DNA from: Trichomonas vaginalis G3
Taxonomy: Eukaryota; Parabasalia; Trichomonadida; Trichomonadidae
Length of the DNA stretch: 64,000 nt
NCBI RefSeq assembly: GCF_026262505.1
Contig: NC_067207.1
Span: forward strand, 30,534,082 to 30,598,081
Direction: 5' to 3'
Under the pieces are notes generated by a model. That model made no database searches and was not told where the DNA came from. It was given only the letters and a program-made list of their open reading frames with translations. A program made the translations under genes and the position numbers. Positions 46,525-55,839 of this stretch are shown piece by piece (the stretch's first letter is position 1; every line of letters starts with the position of its first letter).

Positions 46525-48243
46525 ATGACTGAATCATACATAATTACACTTACAAACAAGGAAAAAGAGGTAGGAAAGTATACAGTTGATCCTGCTCTCT
46601 TTTGCCAATCATCTATGAAGTTTAAGAGAGAATTTATGACAAATCCAAAATCATACAAATTCGAATCGAACTATAATCCAGATATTTTTGCAGTTTACGT
46701 AGATTCTTGCCAACAGAAAAGATTTACAGTTACAGAAAACACTGCTTATCCATTACTTAAAATTGCAAAAGATTGGGAAACACCAGAACTCGTCAAAACT
46801 GTTTCAGAATTCATAGAAAAAAACTGTGTTCATCAGCCATATATTCTCATCCACAGATCTAAGGGATATCATGATATGGTATATCCTATTGATGCTCCAC
46901 TCTTTGCAAAGGCTTCTGACAAGTTCAGAGAAATCTATGCAGAACATCCAGAGCAATATACAGTCGAAGATGAAACCACGCCTTCAGTTTTCTTATCTTT
47001 AGTTCTTGCTTGCCAAAAGAGAGCCTGCCATACAAGTGCCGATGAAGTTTATGAACTTCTCGATCTCGCTACAGAATGGGGTGCTCCATTCCTTCAGAAA
47101 TACTGTCAAAGAAAGATCGAAGAATTCCGTTTGCAGGATGTTCCAGATCAGGATGCCATTCAAGTACTTCTTGACCAGATCAAGAATAAAGAGGATTTCA
47201 GCGAAACTGTTGAACACATCATTGATTACATAAATTATTACATTCAGCAAGAAAACTTCACAGATATCCCAACACAACTGATCTACTACATTCTTACAAA
47301 GGCAGAACAGAAGGGCGTTGACCAAGATTTACTTATTCCAACTGTATTTAAGAAATTAGAGAAATCTCCAGCTGCCGGTGTTCCTCTTATCCTTCGTCTT
47401 AACTTTGATAAACTCAGCGAAGATGAATATCTCGAAATTTTCGGAAACGAACAAATTCACCAACAAAATCTCAATTTCTACACTGGAATGTCGCTTTCTT
47501 CCATTTACGAGAATACACGTAACTACCTTGATGGCTTTAACGCCCGTTTCGTTGGTGAAACTAACAGAGTTCTTCGTGATATCGACCAAGATTATTATAA
47601 CATCTTCCTGAAGTCAAAGAAGGCTCGCGAAACAGATTTCCGTAAAGTGCGTGATACACTCAATCGCCAGCAGGCTCAAATTGATGATTTAAACCGCACA
47701 TTAAACACACAACGCGATTGTTTGACAGAAGCAGCCATTCGTGCCAAAGATGCACCAAGCAACGAACAATTACAACGCCGCGCTCAATATTCTATCAACA
47801 AATCGATCAAAAAGTGCGGAAAAGCGATTACAGATTATATCGATGTTTCTGATGCTAAAGCGCACGACATTCTTAATGATCTACTTGAGAAATACCAGAA
47901 GAAGCTCGACGACGCTGTTTCCAAGCTCGGTGACATGCCAGAGGACAAGAAAGAAGCAATGCGCCATCATAAAGAAAGTCTTCAAGCAATTGGAGATAGA
48001 AACAAGAAGATTTCTGCAGATCTCGATGATGTCAAGGCTGTTATGGCTGCAAAGATTGTTCACGACAAGCTCAAGGGTGACCAGTACATGCGCAGAACAG
48101 AAAACAAGTTGCAAATCCTTACAGAACCTGGAATTCTCGGTGTCAAGAAGGAAGATTTGGAAAGATCCGAACAGGAGATCGCAAAACTCGAACAACAGTT
48201 GCAAGAAATTTATCCAATCCCTCAAGGTCTTCATGCTTTTTAA
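46525..48243 (+). CDS. BTB-like protein with two BTB/BACK-type halves and coiled coil
   Basis: 572 residues from the ATG at 46525; the frame upstream to 46462 has no ATG. Residues about 1-100 and 105-210 form two similar modules (PALFCQSSMKFKREFMTNP with YVDSCQQKRFTVTENTAYPL; APLFAKASDKFREIYAEHPE with VLACQKRACHTSADEVYELL), each with the fold order of trichomonad BTB-like proteins. A helical BACK-like middle follows, then a long coiled coil from about 360 (VRDTLNRQQAQIDDLNRTLN) to the C-terminus. The 3' half uses more C/G in third positions than its neighbours, suggesting higher expression. Probably a scaffold or ubiquitin-ligase adaptor. Confidence 0.65.
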   Translation: MTESYIITLTNKEKEVGKYTVDPALFCQSSMKFKREFMTNPKSYKFESNYNPDIFAVYVDSCQQKRFTVTENTAYPLLKIAKDWETPELVKTVSEFIEKNCVHQPYILIHRSKGYHDMVYPIDAPLFAKASDKFREIYAEHPEQYTVEDETTPSVFLSLVLACQKRACHTSADEVYELLDLATEWGAPFLQKYCQRKIEEFRLQDVPDQDAIQVLLDQIKNKEDFSETVEHIIDYINYYIQQENFTDIPTQLIYYILTKAEQKGVDQDLLIPTVFKKLEKSPAAGVPLILRLNFDKLSEDEYLEIFGNEQIHQQNLNFYTGMSLSSIYENTRNYLDGFNARFVGETNRVLRDIDQDYYNIFLKSKKARETDFRKVRDTLNRQQAQIDDLNRTLNTQRDCLTEAAIRAKDAPSNEQLQRRAQYSINKSIKKCGKAITDYIDVSDAKAHDILNDLLEKYQKKLDDAVSKLGDMPEDKKEAMRHHKESLQAIGDRNKKISADLDDVKAVMAAKIVHDKLKGDQYMRRTENKLQILTEPGILGVKKEDLERSEQEIAKLEQQLQEIYPIPQGLHAF

Positions 48244-48654
48244 ATCTATATTTATTATTTTTAAAAAACAAATTTGAATTAAAAATGTTTCCGTGTAAAC
48301 TATTTAAATTATTTCAAAAATTCTTTTCAAATCGGAAATAATTTTGTCTAATTTAAAATAGCATTGATTGAATAAGAATTTAATTTTCTTGCTGTACTGT
48401 GATAGATTTCGCATGAAATTCAAATAAACTATCAGATATTGAATTTGGAATTAAATTGTTTCTTAGATTATGTTGATAAGATTATGAGTTTTGTTAATCA
48501 CGTCTGGAGTATCTTCTAAATTTCTAGTATTTCATGTATATTTAAAAGAAATCTTGAAACAAATTTCTTATTAATGTTTTCCCTGTTTGTATCATGTTGT
48601 ATCTGCGAATTATGTTTATAATAAGCAATTTGTATTTAATTAGTCTGTTCATTT
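48244..48654 (+). promoter_or_regulatory. Intergenic with initiator TCATTTA overlapping the start region
   Basis: TCATTTATG at 48649-48657 would place the mRNA start only four bases before the ATG at 48655. The rest is AT-rich without features. Confidence 0.4.
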
Positions 48655-50076
48655 ATGTATAAAGATGAAACAGATTCTGATCAATCATCTCCTCTCACTA
48701 AGGCGATTCTTGATAATAAAGGATCAAATGTGACAGAAGATGAAATCAAAGAATTTACATCAAATTTAGAATTAGCTCATGTTTATTTAGAAAATGGAAA
48801 ATATCCTGAATACATTTCCTGCACCAATATTATCAGAAATATGATCATGGAAAAGTCTGTTTTGCTGACTCAAGTAGATTTATATAAAGAAGTTCCATTT
48901 TATTTGGAATCACTGACGAAATGTATAGAAACTAGACCTGTTTCACTGTTGATATTGTCATCCTTAATTTGTAGATATGAGGAAGTTGTAGAAATTCTCA
49001 AAAACACAAACATTTTCGAGATTTTTTCCGATATCTTTGCTGATAACAATAACACCAATGTAACTTCTAGCCTATTTGAGTTTATTTATTATATATTTAA
49101 GAGAGACAGTTCTGCTATTGAAGAATTCATAAAAATTGATGGATTAGGATATATTATTCATGTTCTCCATAGTTTATCATTTATTGATGAAGACACAAGT
49201 GAAATGATTGATAATATTGGATACACAATAATAATATTGGTAGATAATGTTCCGGTTACGGAAATTGAAGATTTTTTAATGGAATGCACACATAGTTTCA
49301 TATGTTTTCATAAGTATCAAGTTGCATTCTATGTTCTTTATTACACTATCATCAATTTAGGAGAAGAAGGATTTCAAAAATATAAAGATTTTCTTATCGA
49401 AGATGTGTTCGGATCAATAGACTGGATAATGAACAAGATAGGTATTGTTATTGAAAATGAAGAAAATCCAGAGAATTCCCAAGATATTTCTCCCGATGAT
49501 ATAATTGAACTGAAAAGAGCAATTCAAAATGGCCTTATATTAACAGAAGCATGCATATCTAATTATAAGTTCAAAGATTATTCAAATGTATTCATTTTAG
49601 ACAATTATATTCAAATAATTTTGAATTTCGATAAAACATTTTCAAAATTAGGTATGAGAATACTTAGAGCATTTATTCAATACAATCCAGGCATTCTAGA
49701 AGATATTTTAGAGCGTTCAACACTTATAAATGAATTATTAACTTTTGATGAGAAACCATATATACTTCAAGAAGGAATAATATCATTAATCTTTACTATA
49801 TTCGATTATATGGATGCAAGTCAATATGAAAAGATTAGTTCTTCAATTTGGGAAAAAATATTTGATTATATTGATGATTGTGATAGTATTGATACCAATT
49901 CCAGATTGATTCGAATAATATCTGACTTAGTTTCTAATGGTTATAGTATTGTCAATTTCTTACCTTATGAAGAAATTATATCCCAAATGGAAATTAAAGA
50001 AGATGCAGAGCCATGTAGAGATAGCTTTTTAGCAATGTATAAAACCGATTATGATTATTATTTTGGAGATCCATAA
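48655..50076 (+). CDS. Armadillo-like helical repeat protein B
   Basis: 473 residues. Acidic N-terminus (KDETDSDQSSPLTKAILD), then helical repeats (SLLILSSLICRYEEVVEILK, SSLFEFIYYIFKRD, AFYVLYYTIINLGEEGF). Very acidic overall, ending YDYYFGDP. The size and repeat style match 28310-29845; both start with an acidic region and lack catalytic motifs. Probably another member of the same scaffold-like family. No signal or membrane segment. Confidence 0.55.
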   Translation: MYKDETDSDQSSPLTKAILDNKGSNVTEDEIKEFTSNLELAHVYLENGKYPEYISCTNIIRNMIMEKSVLLTQVDLYKEVPFYLESLTKCIETRPVSLLILSSLICRYEEVVEILKNTNIFEIFSDIFADNNNTNVTSSLFEFIYYIFKRDSSAIEEFIKIDGLGYIIHVLHSLSFIDEDTSEMIDNIGYTIIILVDNVPVTEIEDFLMECTHSFICFHKYQVAFYVLYYTIINLGEEGFQKYKDFLIEDVFGSIDWIMNKIGIVIENEENPENSQDISPDDIIELKRAIQNGLILTEACISNYKFKDYSNVFILDNYIQIILNFDKTFSKLGMRILRAFIQYNPGILEDILERSTLINELLTFDEKPYILQEGIISLIFTIFDYMDASQYEKISSSIWEKIFDYIDDCDSIDTNSRLIRIISDLVSNGYSIVNFLPYEEIISQMEIKEDAEPCRDSFLAMYKTDYDYYFGDP

Positions 50077-51184
50077 AAAAAAATAAAAATAATAAATTTG
50101 TTGTATTAATCAATTGTTTTTAGTCAAATCTGATCTGAATTTAAAGTTGTTCGAATCCATTTTTATTTGATTGACAGTTGTGTAAGTTAGTAATGAGAAG
50201 TCAAAAATAAGAAAATTTTTGCATATTTTTCAAGAGAATCATTGAATCTGATATGCAAAGCATTACAATAAACAAAACAATACAGTCCCGCGAAAAATGT
50301 GTCGCTATTGTGACAAGGCCGTCGAAGGCACAACAAAGCCGTCCAAGGCACAACAAAGCCGTCGAAGGCACAACAAACCTGTCAAAGGCACAACAAACCT
50401 GTCAAAGTTTTAATAAATGAGGAAACAATGATGCTCTAAAATGAAAGAAATTTAATCACATTTGGTAAATCTAATTTTTATTCATGAAATTATTGTTCCT
50501 TTATATGTGGCCATTAATATTTGAACAATAAAGCCGTAAGTAATGCATTCAAAATTTACTTCCTCTTTTTCAAAAATTTTTCCTTCCCCTTTGGCTATCA
50601 ATTTTACTTCCTCATTGTAGTCAATAAATAACATCGTTGCAAAATAAAACGCAAACTAATCCCAAAAGCAAATTTAACTGTTACAAAACTCGCTTCTTCA
50701 ACTACCAACTCATGATTTTGTACAAATTCCATTGAATTTGAAAAAAATAATGTTATTTTTTCCAAATATCCAAAAATATACTCTTCTTCTTGTTAGTCTA
50801 TTAATACCTAAACAGCTTTCCGCATAAAAAATGTCAAATAAAATTCTAATAAAAAATACCAAAAAAATTTTGAGAGACAACCTTTGTATTGTTCCTATAA
50901 AATCATAGTTTCCATGTATTTTGTATAATTTTGTCAGTTTTTTTGAAATTTTTTCAAAATAATTTTTTCTTCAAATTTTGAATGTAATTTATTAATAATT
51001 CCGACCAATTGTTTGTAAATTAACCTAAAATCTTCTGTTTTCCGTTTTCCTTCCACGAATTGTGAGAATCAAATGGTTATAACGCGTTTAAACCATTCAA
51101 CTCACACAATTAGTGAAAGGACAATGCGAAACTCAAGATTATGAGTTTAATTCTTGTGTCAGTGGAAGAAAATTATTAAATAAA
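50077..51184. repeat. Intergenic with a 20-bp tandem array at 50319-50407
   Basis: Four and a half units of CCGTCGAAGGCACAACAAAG, with CCTGTCAAAGGCACAACAAA in the last ones, lie at 50319-50407. They are richer in G+C than the flanks. The remainder (50408-51184) is AT-rich 3' flank and holds nothing recognisable. Confidence 0.7.
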
Positions 51185-52879
51185 TTAATAATCTAGTGAC
51201 ATGGCGACATGTGACAATAATCTCAGTGTTTTGAAGTAAGGTGATGACTGCGATGCCTGTTTGTAGATATCTAAGATGACTTCAAGAAAATTTGGCAAAA
51301 ATTTTTTGCAATTTTGTTTATCACATGGATTTATCAGCAAAATTGCTTTGTAAATCAAAGGAACAAAGGTATTACGATCTCCGTATGTCAAGCAATACGT
51401 GAAATTTGGTATTAGTCGTGACGAAAGATCTGAATTTATCAAATCTTGGCCAAGGACAGCAGATAGCCGGCCATCGGAAGCAAGGCGTAAGAAGAACAAA
51501 GGAGGGAGTCCAATGGAATACGTAAAAGCTGAAACTGGATCTTTTTTGTAAATTTCAATCAAAGCTTCGGGAGATTGAATGGATTTGAGCAATTGAGCAT
51601 GGTAATTGAGGTATTTGTTGTTTATTGAAACGACATTTGCTATCAATTCTTTCATTTTCGAACGATCTTCTTCAGAAATTAAATTTATTTTCTTCAAAAG
51701 TGTATCTCTGTGGTTTTCTATCTGTTTCTTGTACTCGTCAGTTAATGAGTATTCGTAAATATCTGGTTTTCCGTCTGAAAACCTTAAAATAACAAATGAA
51801 TTTTCCTTATGAAGAAAAACAGCATCTGCAGCCGTTTCTAAAGGAATCGTGTAATCTATAGTATGTATAGCATGTTCTGATAAGAAAACGAAGTCTGTTG
51901 TCTTAGTAATTGCTTTGATTTCGGAAAATTCTTTTTCTTTCGTTTTGTTTTCAATATAAATCAGAGAAACAGTGTTACCGTAATAATCTACTAAATACTT
52001 GTTGTTTACACCATAGAAATGATCATTTTCTGCAGGAATCTCGAAAACCAAAATTTCGAGCGAAAAATCGTTCCTCAGATAGATCTGGATGGTATTTTGG
52101 CGTTTGAGCATTATGTAGGTCTTCGAAACATCGAATGATTGTACTCCTTGATGTAATTTTACGGTTTTTTTGAAATTTGTTGCAAATAAAGTATTTTCCA
52201 TATCTAAAACAAAAAGGACGTTAGGATTTCGTGGATCCGTCATGATGCTGAATGGATTTTGTATTAAAGTGCTATGTTTTTGACCATCAGGAAACGTGAG
52301 CGAATTTCCAGTGGAATTTGAGCACAAATAACATACATTTTGGCCAACATTCGCTGTAGAAAGTGTTTCATGAACAGGATCATTCTCACCAGTGCTAAAT
52401 GTAGTTTTTGTTGATATATCACAAATAACAATGTGAGTCTCAGAATCTATCGCAAAGCTATAACGGTACTGATCAGAATCACGCAAAGGTAGAGAAGTAA
52501 ATTTAATTTCTTCTTTTGTTTCGGAAAATTCTACAGATGATTTCATATTTTCGGAGTCTGCCATGGGAATAAGGTCGGCTTCAGCAGCATCTTGGGTTTC
52601 CATTACTAATGGAACTTCATTTTCTTCTGAAACATGATCACTGTCGTACTCATTAATTTCTGTAGGAAATCCATTGAAATTCGAGGGGATTACTACTTGT
52701 TCCTCTGGAATTTCTAAATTTATCTTCGACCTCTTTGGCTGCTCAATTCGAATATTCGAATTATCATCATTTTTAAAAACTCTTACCTTGGGCTGATCTA
52801 TGTCCGCTTTAAAGAAAGAATAGTATCTTTCTGTGCTTGCTGATTGCTGAGAAATCTCAGATTTTGTTACATTTGTCAT
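51185..52879 (-). CDS. Large unknown protein, probable beta-propeller plus helical C-terminus
   Basis: 564 residues from the ATG at 52879; the longer reading begins with GTG. Residues 1-125 are acidic and disordered. Residues about 130-400 read as repeated short beta strands (HIVICDISTKTTF, NVLFVLDMENTLFATNF, TYIMLKRQNTIQIYL, DFVFLSEHAIHTIDY), compatible with a WD40-like propeller. The last 170 residues are helical. This propeller-then-helix order is reminiscent of EDC4 or vesicle-coat type scaffolds, but no signature allows a name. A transposon sits about 70 bases upstream (52950). Confidence 0.45.
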   Translation of the reverse strand: MTNVTKSEISQQSASTERYYSFFKADIDQPKVRVFKNDDNSNIRIEQPKRSKINLEIPEEQVVIPSNFNGFPTEINEYDSDHVSEENEVPLVMETQDAAEADLIPMADSENMKSSVEFSETKEEIKFTSLPLRDSDQYRYSFAIDSETHIVICDISTKTTFSTGENDPVHETLSTANVGQNVCYLCSNSTGNSLTFPDGQKHSTLIQNPFSIMTDPRNPNVLFVLDMENTLFATNFKKTVKLHQGVQSFDVSKTYIMLKRQNTIQIYLRNDFSLEILVFEIPAENDHFYGVNNKYLVDYYGNTVSLIYIENKTKEKEFSEIKAITKTTDFVFLSEHAIHTIDYTIPLETAADAVFLHKENSFVILRFSDGKPDIYEYSLTDEYKKQIENHRDTLLKKINLISEEDRSKMKELIANVVSINNKYLNYHAQLLKSIQSPEALIEIYKKDPVSAFTYSIGLPPLFFLRLASDGRLSAVLGQDLINSDLSSRLIPNFTYCLTYGDRNTFVPLIYKAILLINPCDKQNCKKFLPNFLEVILDIYKQASQSSPYFKTLRLLSHVAMSLDY

Positions 52880-52949
52880 AGATGTCACATTTCCTGTCTT
52901 ATCAAATTTACAAACTTTTATATTTTAACCCGTTAAATCTTGCTGTACA
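52880..52949. other. Promoter remnant interrupted by a transposon
   Basis: Only 70 bases separate the ATG at 52879 from the insertion at 52950. They end with the TSD CTGTACA (52943-52949). Any distal promoter element is now more than 1 kb away. Confidence 0.5.
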
Positions 52950-54004
52950 TAAGCATGTCGTTTTGTCCCCATTGGGGACAATTGCGTCCCCCACTTGGGG
53001 GACGCTGGGGAACTGAAAAGTGACAAGATAAATTCGAGATGTCAGAGATTTTTAGTAAACTGTCAAAAAATAATCAAGGAATAAAGTTTTAGTATTATCA
53101 TTTATTTAACATATACATGATATTATAATATGATTCTCGTGCGATTTTCGACCTTTTTCTTTAATTTTGAGCATATTTAATTTTCATTTTCCTCAAAATC
53201 CAGTTTTTTGCTCTACTTTATATGCAGAAAATGGCTTATTTATATCATATTATCACAAAACCAAATAAAATATAGACTATAAACTTTCCCCAAATGTCAC
53301 GTTTTCCCCCATCCCCCATGGGGGACGGGGGAAAACGTGACTTCGATTTTTTTAATGTCTTGCTTTTACTACTTTTGGTTATTGTGAACAATATGAATCT
53401 AAAGTTATTCATTTCTTACAATCGATTGCATTAAATAAAAATTAAATTATTTATCCATTGTCAAAACATCTTTAAACATATAGCTTTTAGTATTGATTAG
53501 ACATAAAAAACTAGTTTCTATACGCATTTCAGTAAATATGATTGTGCTAATGAAATCGATCTGTAGTATTGTTTATGGTTTATCAATACCGACATAATAA
53601 GTTGTAGTTGAAAAGATATTACATAGATAAGTGATATAGGATACTAAATCTTGAGAAACTCAATTCAGGACTTAAAGATTAATAATGATTAACCATACAC
53701 AACAATTACAGATAGAGGAAAGCCATTAACAATCATAAAAATTATGAAATACAAGAATAATATCCTGATATATTGACTGGAAATATATATTTTAGAGATC
53801 ATCAAATTATTAAATATTCTTTTTCAAGAAAGCATATAAGAAGCATAAACATAAATCATATAGTACTATAATCACAATGTTATAGAGAGGATCTTCAAGG
53901 ATACTGATTTGACACTTTACAAATATGTTTGACAATTTACATGTCCCCCAGACTTCCAAAATTATTTGGTCGGATCCCCAATTGTCCCCAAAACGACATC
54001 CTTA
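52950..54004. mobile_element. Non-autonomous element, 1055 bp, 7-bp TSD, TAAG...CTTA family member 2
   Basis: The left end reads TAAGCATGTCGTTTTGTCCC and the right end in reverse complement TAAGGATGTCGTTTTGGGGA. The duplication CTGTACA lies at 52943-52949 and 54005-54011. Subterminal palindromes include GTCCCCATTGGGGAC (about 52965-52979) and CGTCCCCCACTTGGGGGACG (about 52985-53004). A 46-base palindrome at 53296-53341 lies in the left half. No ORF. Belongs with 42755-44242 by termini and TSD length. Confidence 0.8.
53296..53341. repeat. 46-bp near-perfect palindrome with poly-G/C arms
   Basis: It starts GTCACGTTTTCCCCCATC, is centred on CCCCATGGGG, and ends GGGGGAAAACGTGAC. Only one mismatched pair (A opposite C) interrupts it. 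The G-runs stand out sharply from the AT-rich setting and include the GTGAC/GTCAC motif seen upstream of host genes. Confidence 0.85.
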
Positions 54005-54258
54005 CTGTACAATATTCTTTGTTTAATCTTATAACCTTAAACTTAAGATATCCTCAGACACAATTTTATGAAATCAAGACTTAAGACTTAAAAATCGGCT
54101 TCTATTTCTCTAGTAGATACTATATTAACTTAAATCGCTGAAATTTAGAAAATAATTTGATTTCAGTTACTTGGAATTGGCCAAAATAGATTTTATTATA
54201 TAATTCTTTCTGTATTTGTATTCATGTTGTTATTGGCTAATGTGAATTCCAACACAAA
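54005..54258. other. Upstream region of the histone-fold gene
   Basis: AT-rich; holds the right copy of the TSD CTGTACA. No clear initiator; GAATTCCAACACAAAATGG surrounds the ATG at 54259. Confidence 0.35.
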
Positions 54259-55464
54259 ATGGAGGAAGTCGATCTTGAATACTCAGCACCTCAACGTTTC
54301 GACGTTCCCAAATCTATAATTGTCTTTCTTAAGAAGAGTGTTCCATTTGAAGACTCTTTTAAATGGATTATTTCTGCTGAAAACCAAGCAGATTTTTGGA
54401 ATAGAGTCAATAATCTTCCTTCAAGCATTTCATTCGAAGCTCATAAATTATGTGCTCATGTTCAGCTTTCTGATGCAGAATTCCCTCAAGCAGCTCTAAG
54501 CCCAATGATAGAACAATTCTGGTTTGCACATCAGCAATCAATAGACGTAATTCCATTTACTCCAAAAGAAAGAATGATGAACGTAGCTACATCACAGATT
54601 GTTAACGATATTTTGTCCCAAGATGAAAATTGGAAATTCGAAAATCAATCTTGGATATACAAAAACGAGTTTCAATTTGATATGGTTCCACTTCTACTTG
54701 CATGTGATGCATATTATCAGAACTCAAGACCATGGCTTTTCCTTCAATATCCTCAATTACGCGAATTATATATAACAATCGACGATTTTCTTCTTCAAGC
54801 AGATCCACGTTTATCATTAGTTGTTACTAGACTATATTCTTACCTCAGAGATCTCAAAATTGAAAATGTGTCAGAATTTCTTTCTTTAATTGAGAAATAT
54901 CCTGAATTCGAATTCGAATTACCCGAAATAGAACTCGATAGCGAACTTCTACAGTCATTATCCAACTTATTTGTTGAAATGAAGAAAATTCTTTGGGAAT
55001 TGAACCTTCCTCCAGTTTTAGACCACCCAACCCAATGGGAAGGTGTCATAGGAGACGCTCTGGCCAACCAAATGACCCTCAGTATTGGTGACAGAGCTTT
55101 ATTTGTCATGACTCCTTTAGGATTGGCCGCAAGACTCGGTTCAGAGCAAAAGGACGCTTTCGATGAATATTCCTTGGCCGATATGATGTTCTCCAATGGA
55201 GATCAGGAAGCTTTACCCCTTGGATACATGAATGTCACTTCTGAAGTGCCAAAACACTCCCCGGAACAGTTTATTACGCAGTCATTTGAGGCATTCATAG
55301 CACAGAACTTGGTCCAGGAAGGTTTTGAAAATGTTCAAGAGCCATCTGTCCAAATTTTGGTAGATGTGCTCAAGAATGAGCTGAAAACTATTTGTGATTT
55401 GGCTAGAACAAGAACGAACCGTACTCATGAATCTCCTGAAGCATGTATTAACGCTGTCTTGTAA
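54259..55464 (+). CDS. Protein with C-terminal histone-fold (BTP/TAF-like) domain
   Basis: 401 residues. The C-terminal 60 residues (SFEAFIAQNLVQEGFENVQE, PSVQILVDVLKNELKTIC, LARTRTNRTHESPEACINAV) fit the bromodomain-associated histone fold of TAF3, TAF8 and Spt7-type proteins: helix, GF, Ps, long helix, R(T/A)..A/H..RT with a final helix. Residues 1-330 are Trp-, Gln- and Glu-rich with no other recognised domain. By analogy it may be a subunit of a TFIID- or SAGA-like complex, nuclear. The assignment rests on a short pattern. Codon use is ordinary, ending TAAATT. Confidence 0.45.
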   Translation: MEEVDLEYSAPQRFDVPKSIIVFLKKSVPFEDSFKWIISAENQADFWNRVNNLPSSISFEAHKLCAHVQLSDAEFPQAALSPMIEQFWFAHQQSIDVIPFTPKERMMNVATSQIVNDILSQDENWKFENQSWIYKNEFQFDMVPLLLACDAYYQNSRPWLFLQYPQLRELYITIDDFLLQADPRLSLVVTRLYSYLRDLKIENVSEFLSLIEKYPEFEFELPEIELDSELLQSLSNLFVEMKKILWELNLPPVLDHPTQWEGVIGDALANQMTLSIGDRALFVMTPLGLAARLGSEQKDAFDEYSLADMMFSNGDQEALPLGYMNVTSEVPKHSPEQFITQSFEAFIAQNLVQEGFENVQEPSVQILVDVLKNELKTICDLARTRTNRTHESPEACINAVL

Positions 55465-55839
55465 ATTTATATAAATATGTTTTTTATTCTCATATTGATA
55501 CTAATCCTATATGTAATTATTTCTACATTGTGTACAAAACTCTGTAACTTTAATGTTAAGTATTGAATTTAATTAATAAAAATAAAATTTTATAAATATT
55601 ACTGATTTTTAAGATGTTTTCGATTGATTTTGAAATATACTATGCCAATTCTATTGAATTTCGTTGCCAATTTGTCAAATTTCATCATATTTCAGGCAAT
55701 TGAATTTGAAATTCATGTTTTTTAAAATAAATTAAGAATTTTAGCTTATTATTTAGTAAATTCGCATAAAAATTTAGCTGATTATTTGTTAAAGACAATC
55801 ATTTTATTAATATTAATAATTTACATAAAATAATAAAGG
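55465..55839. other. Convergent 3' intergenic region
   Basis: AT-rich between two 3' ends. Several TAAA and AATAAA strings could serve 3' processing; no ORF. Confidence 0.4.

Noticed and set aside
47741-48277. 178-residue frame overlapping the BTB-like gene
   Set aside because: Alternative frame of a clear coding region; its openness reflects codon bias of the real gene.
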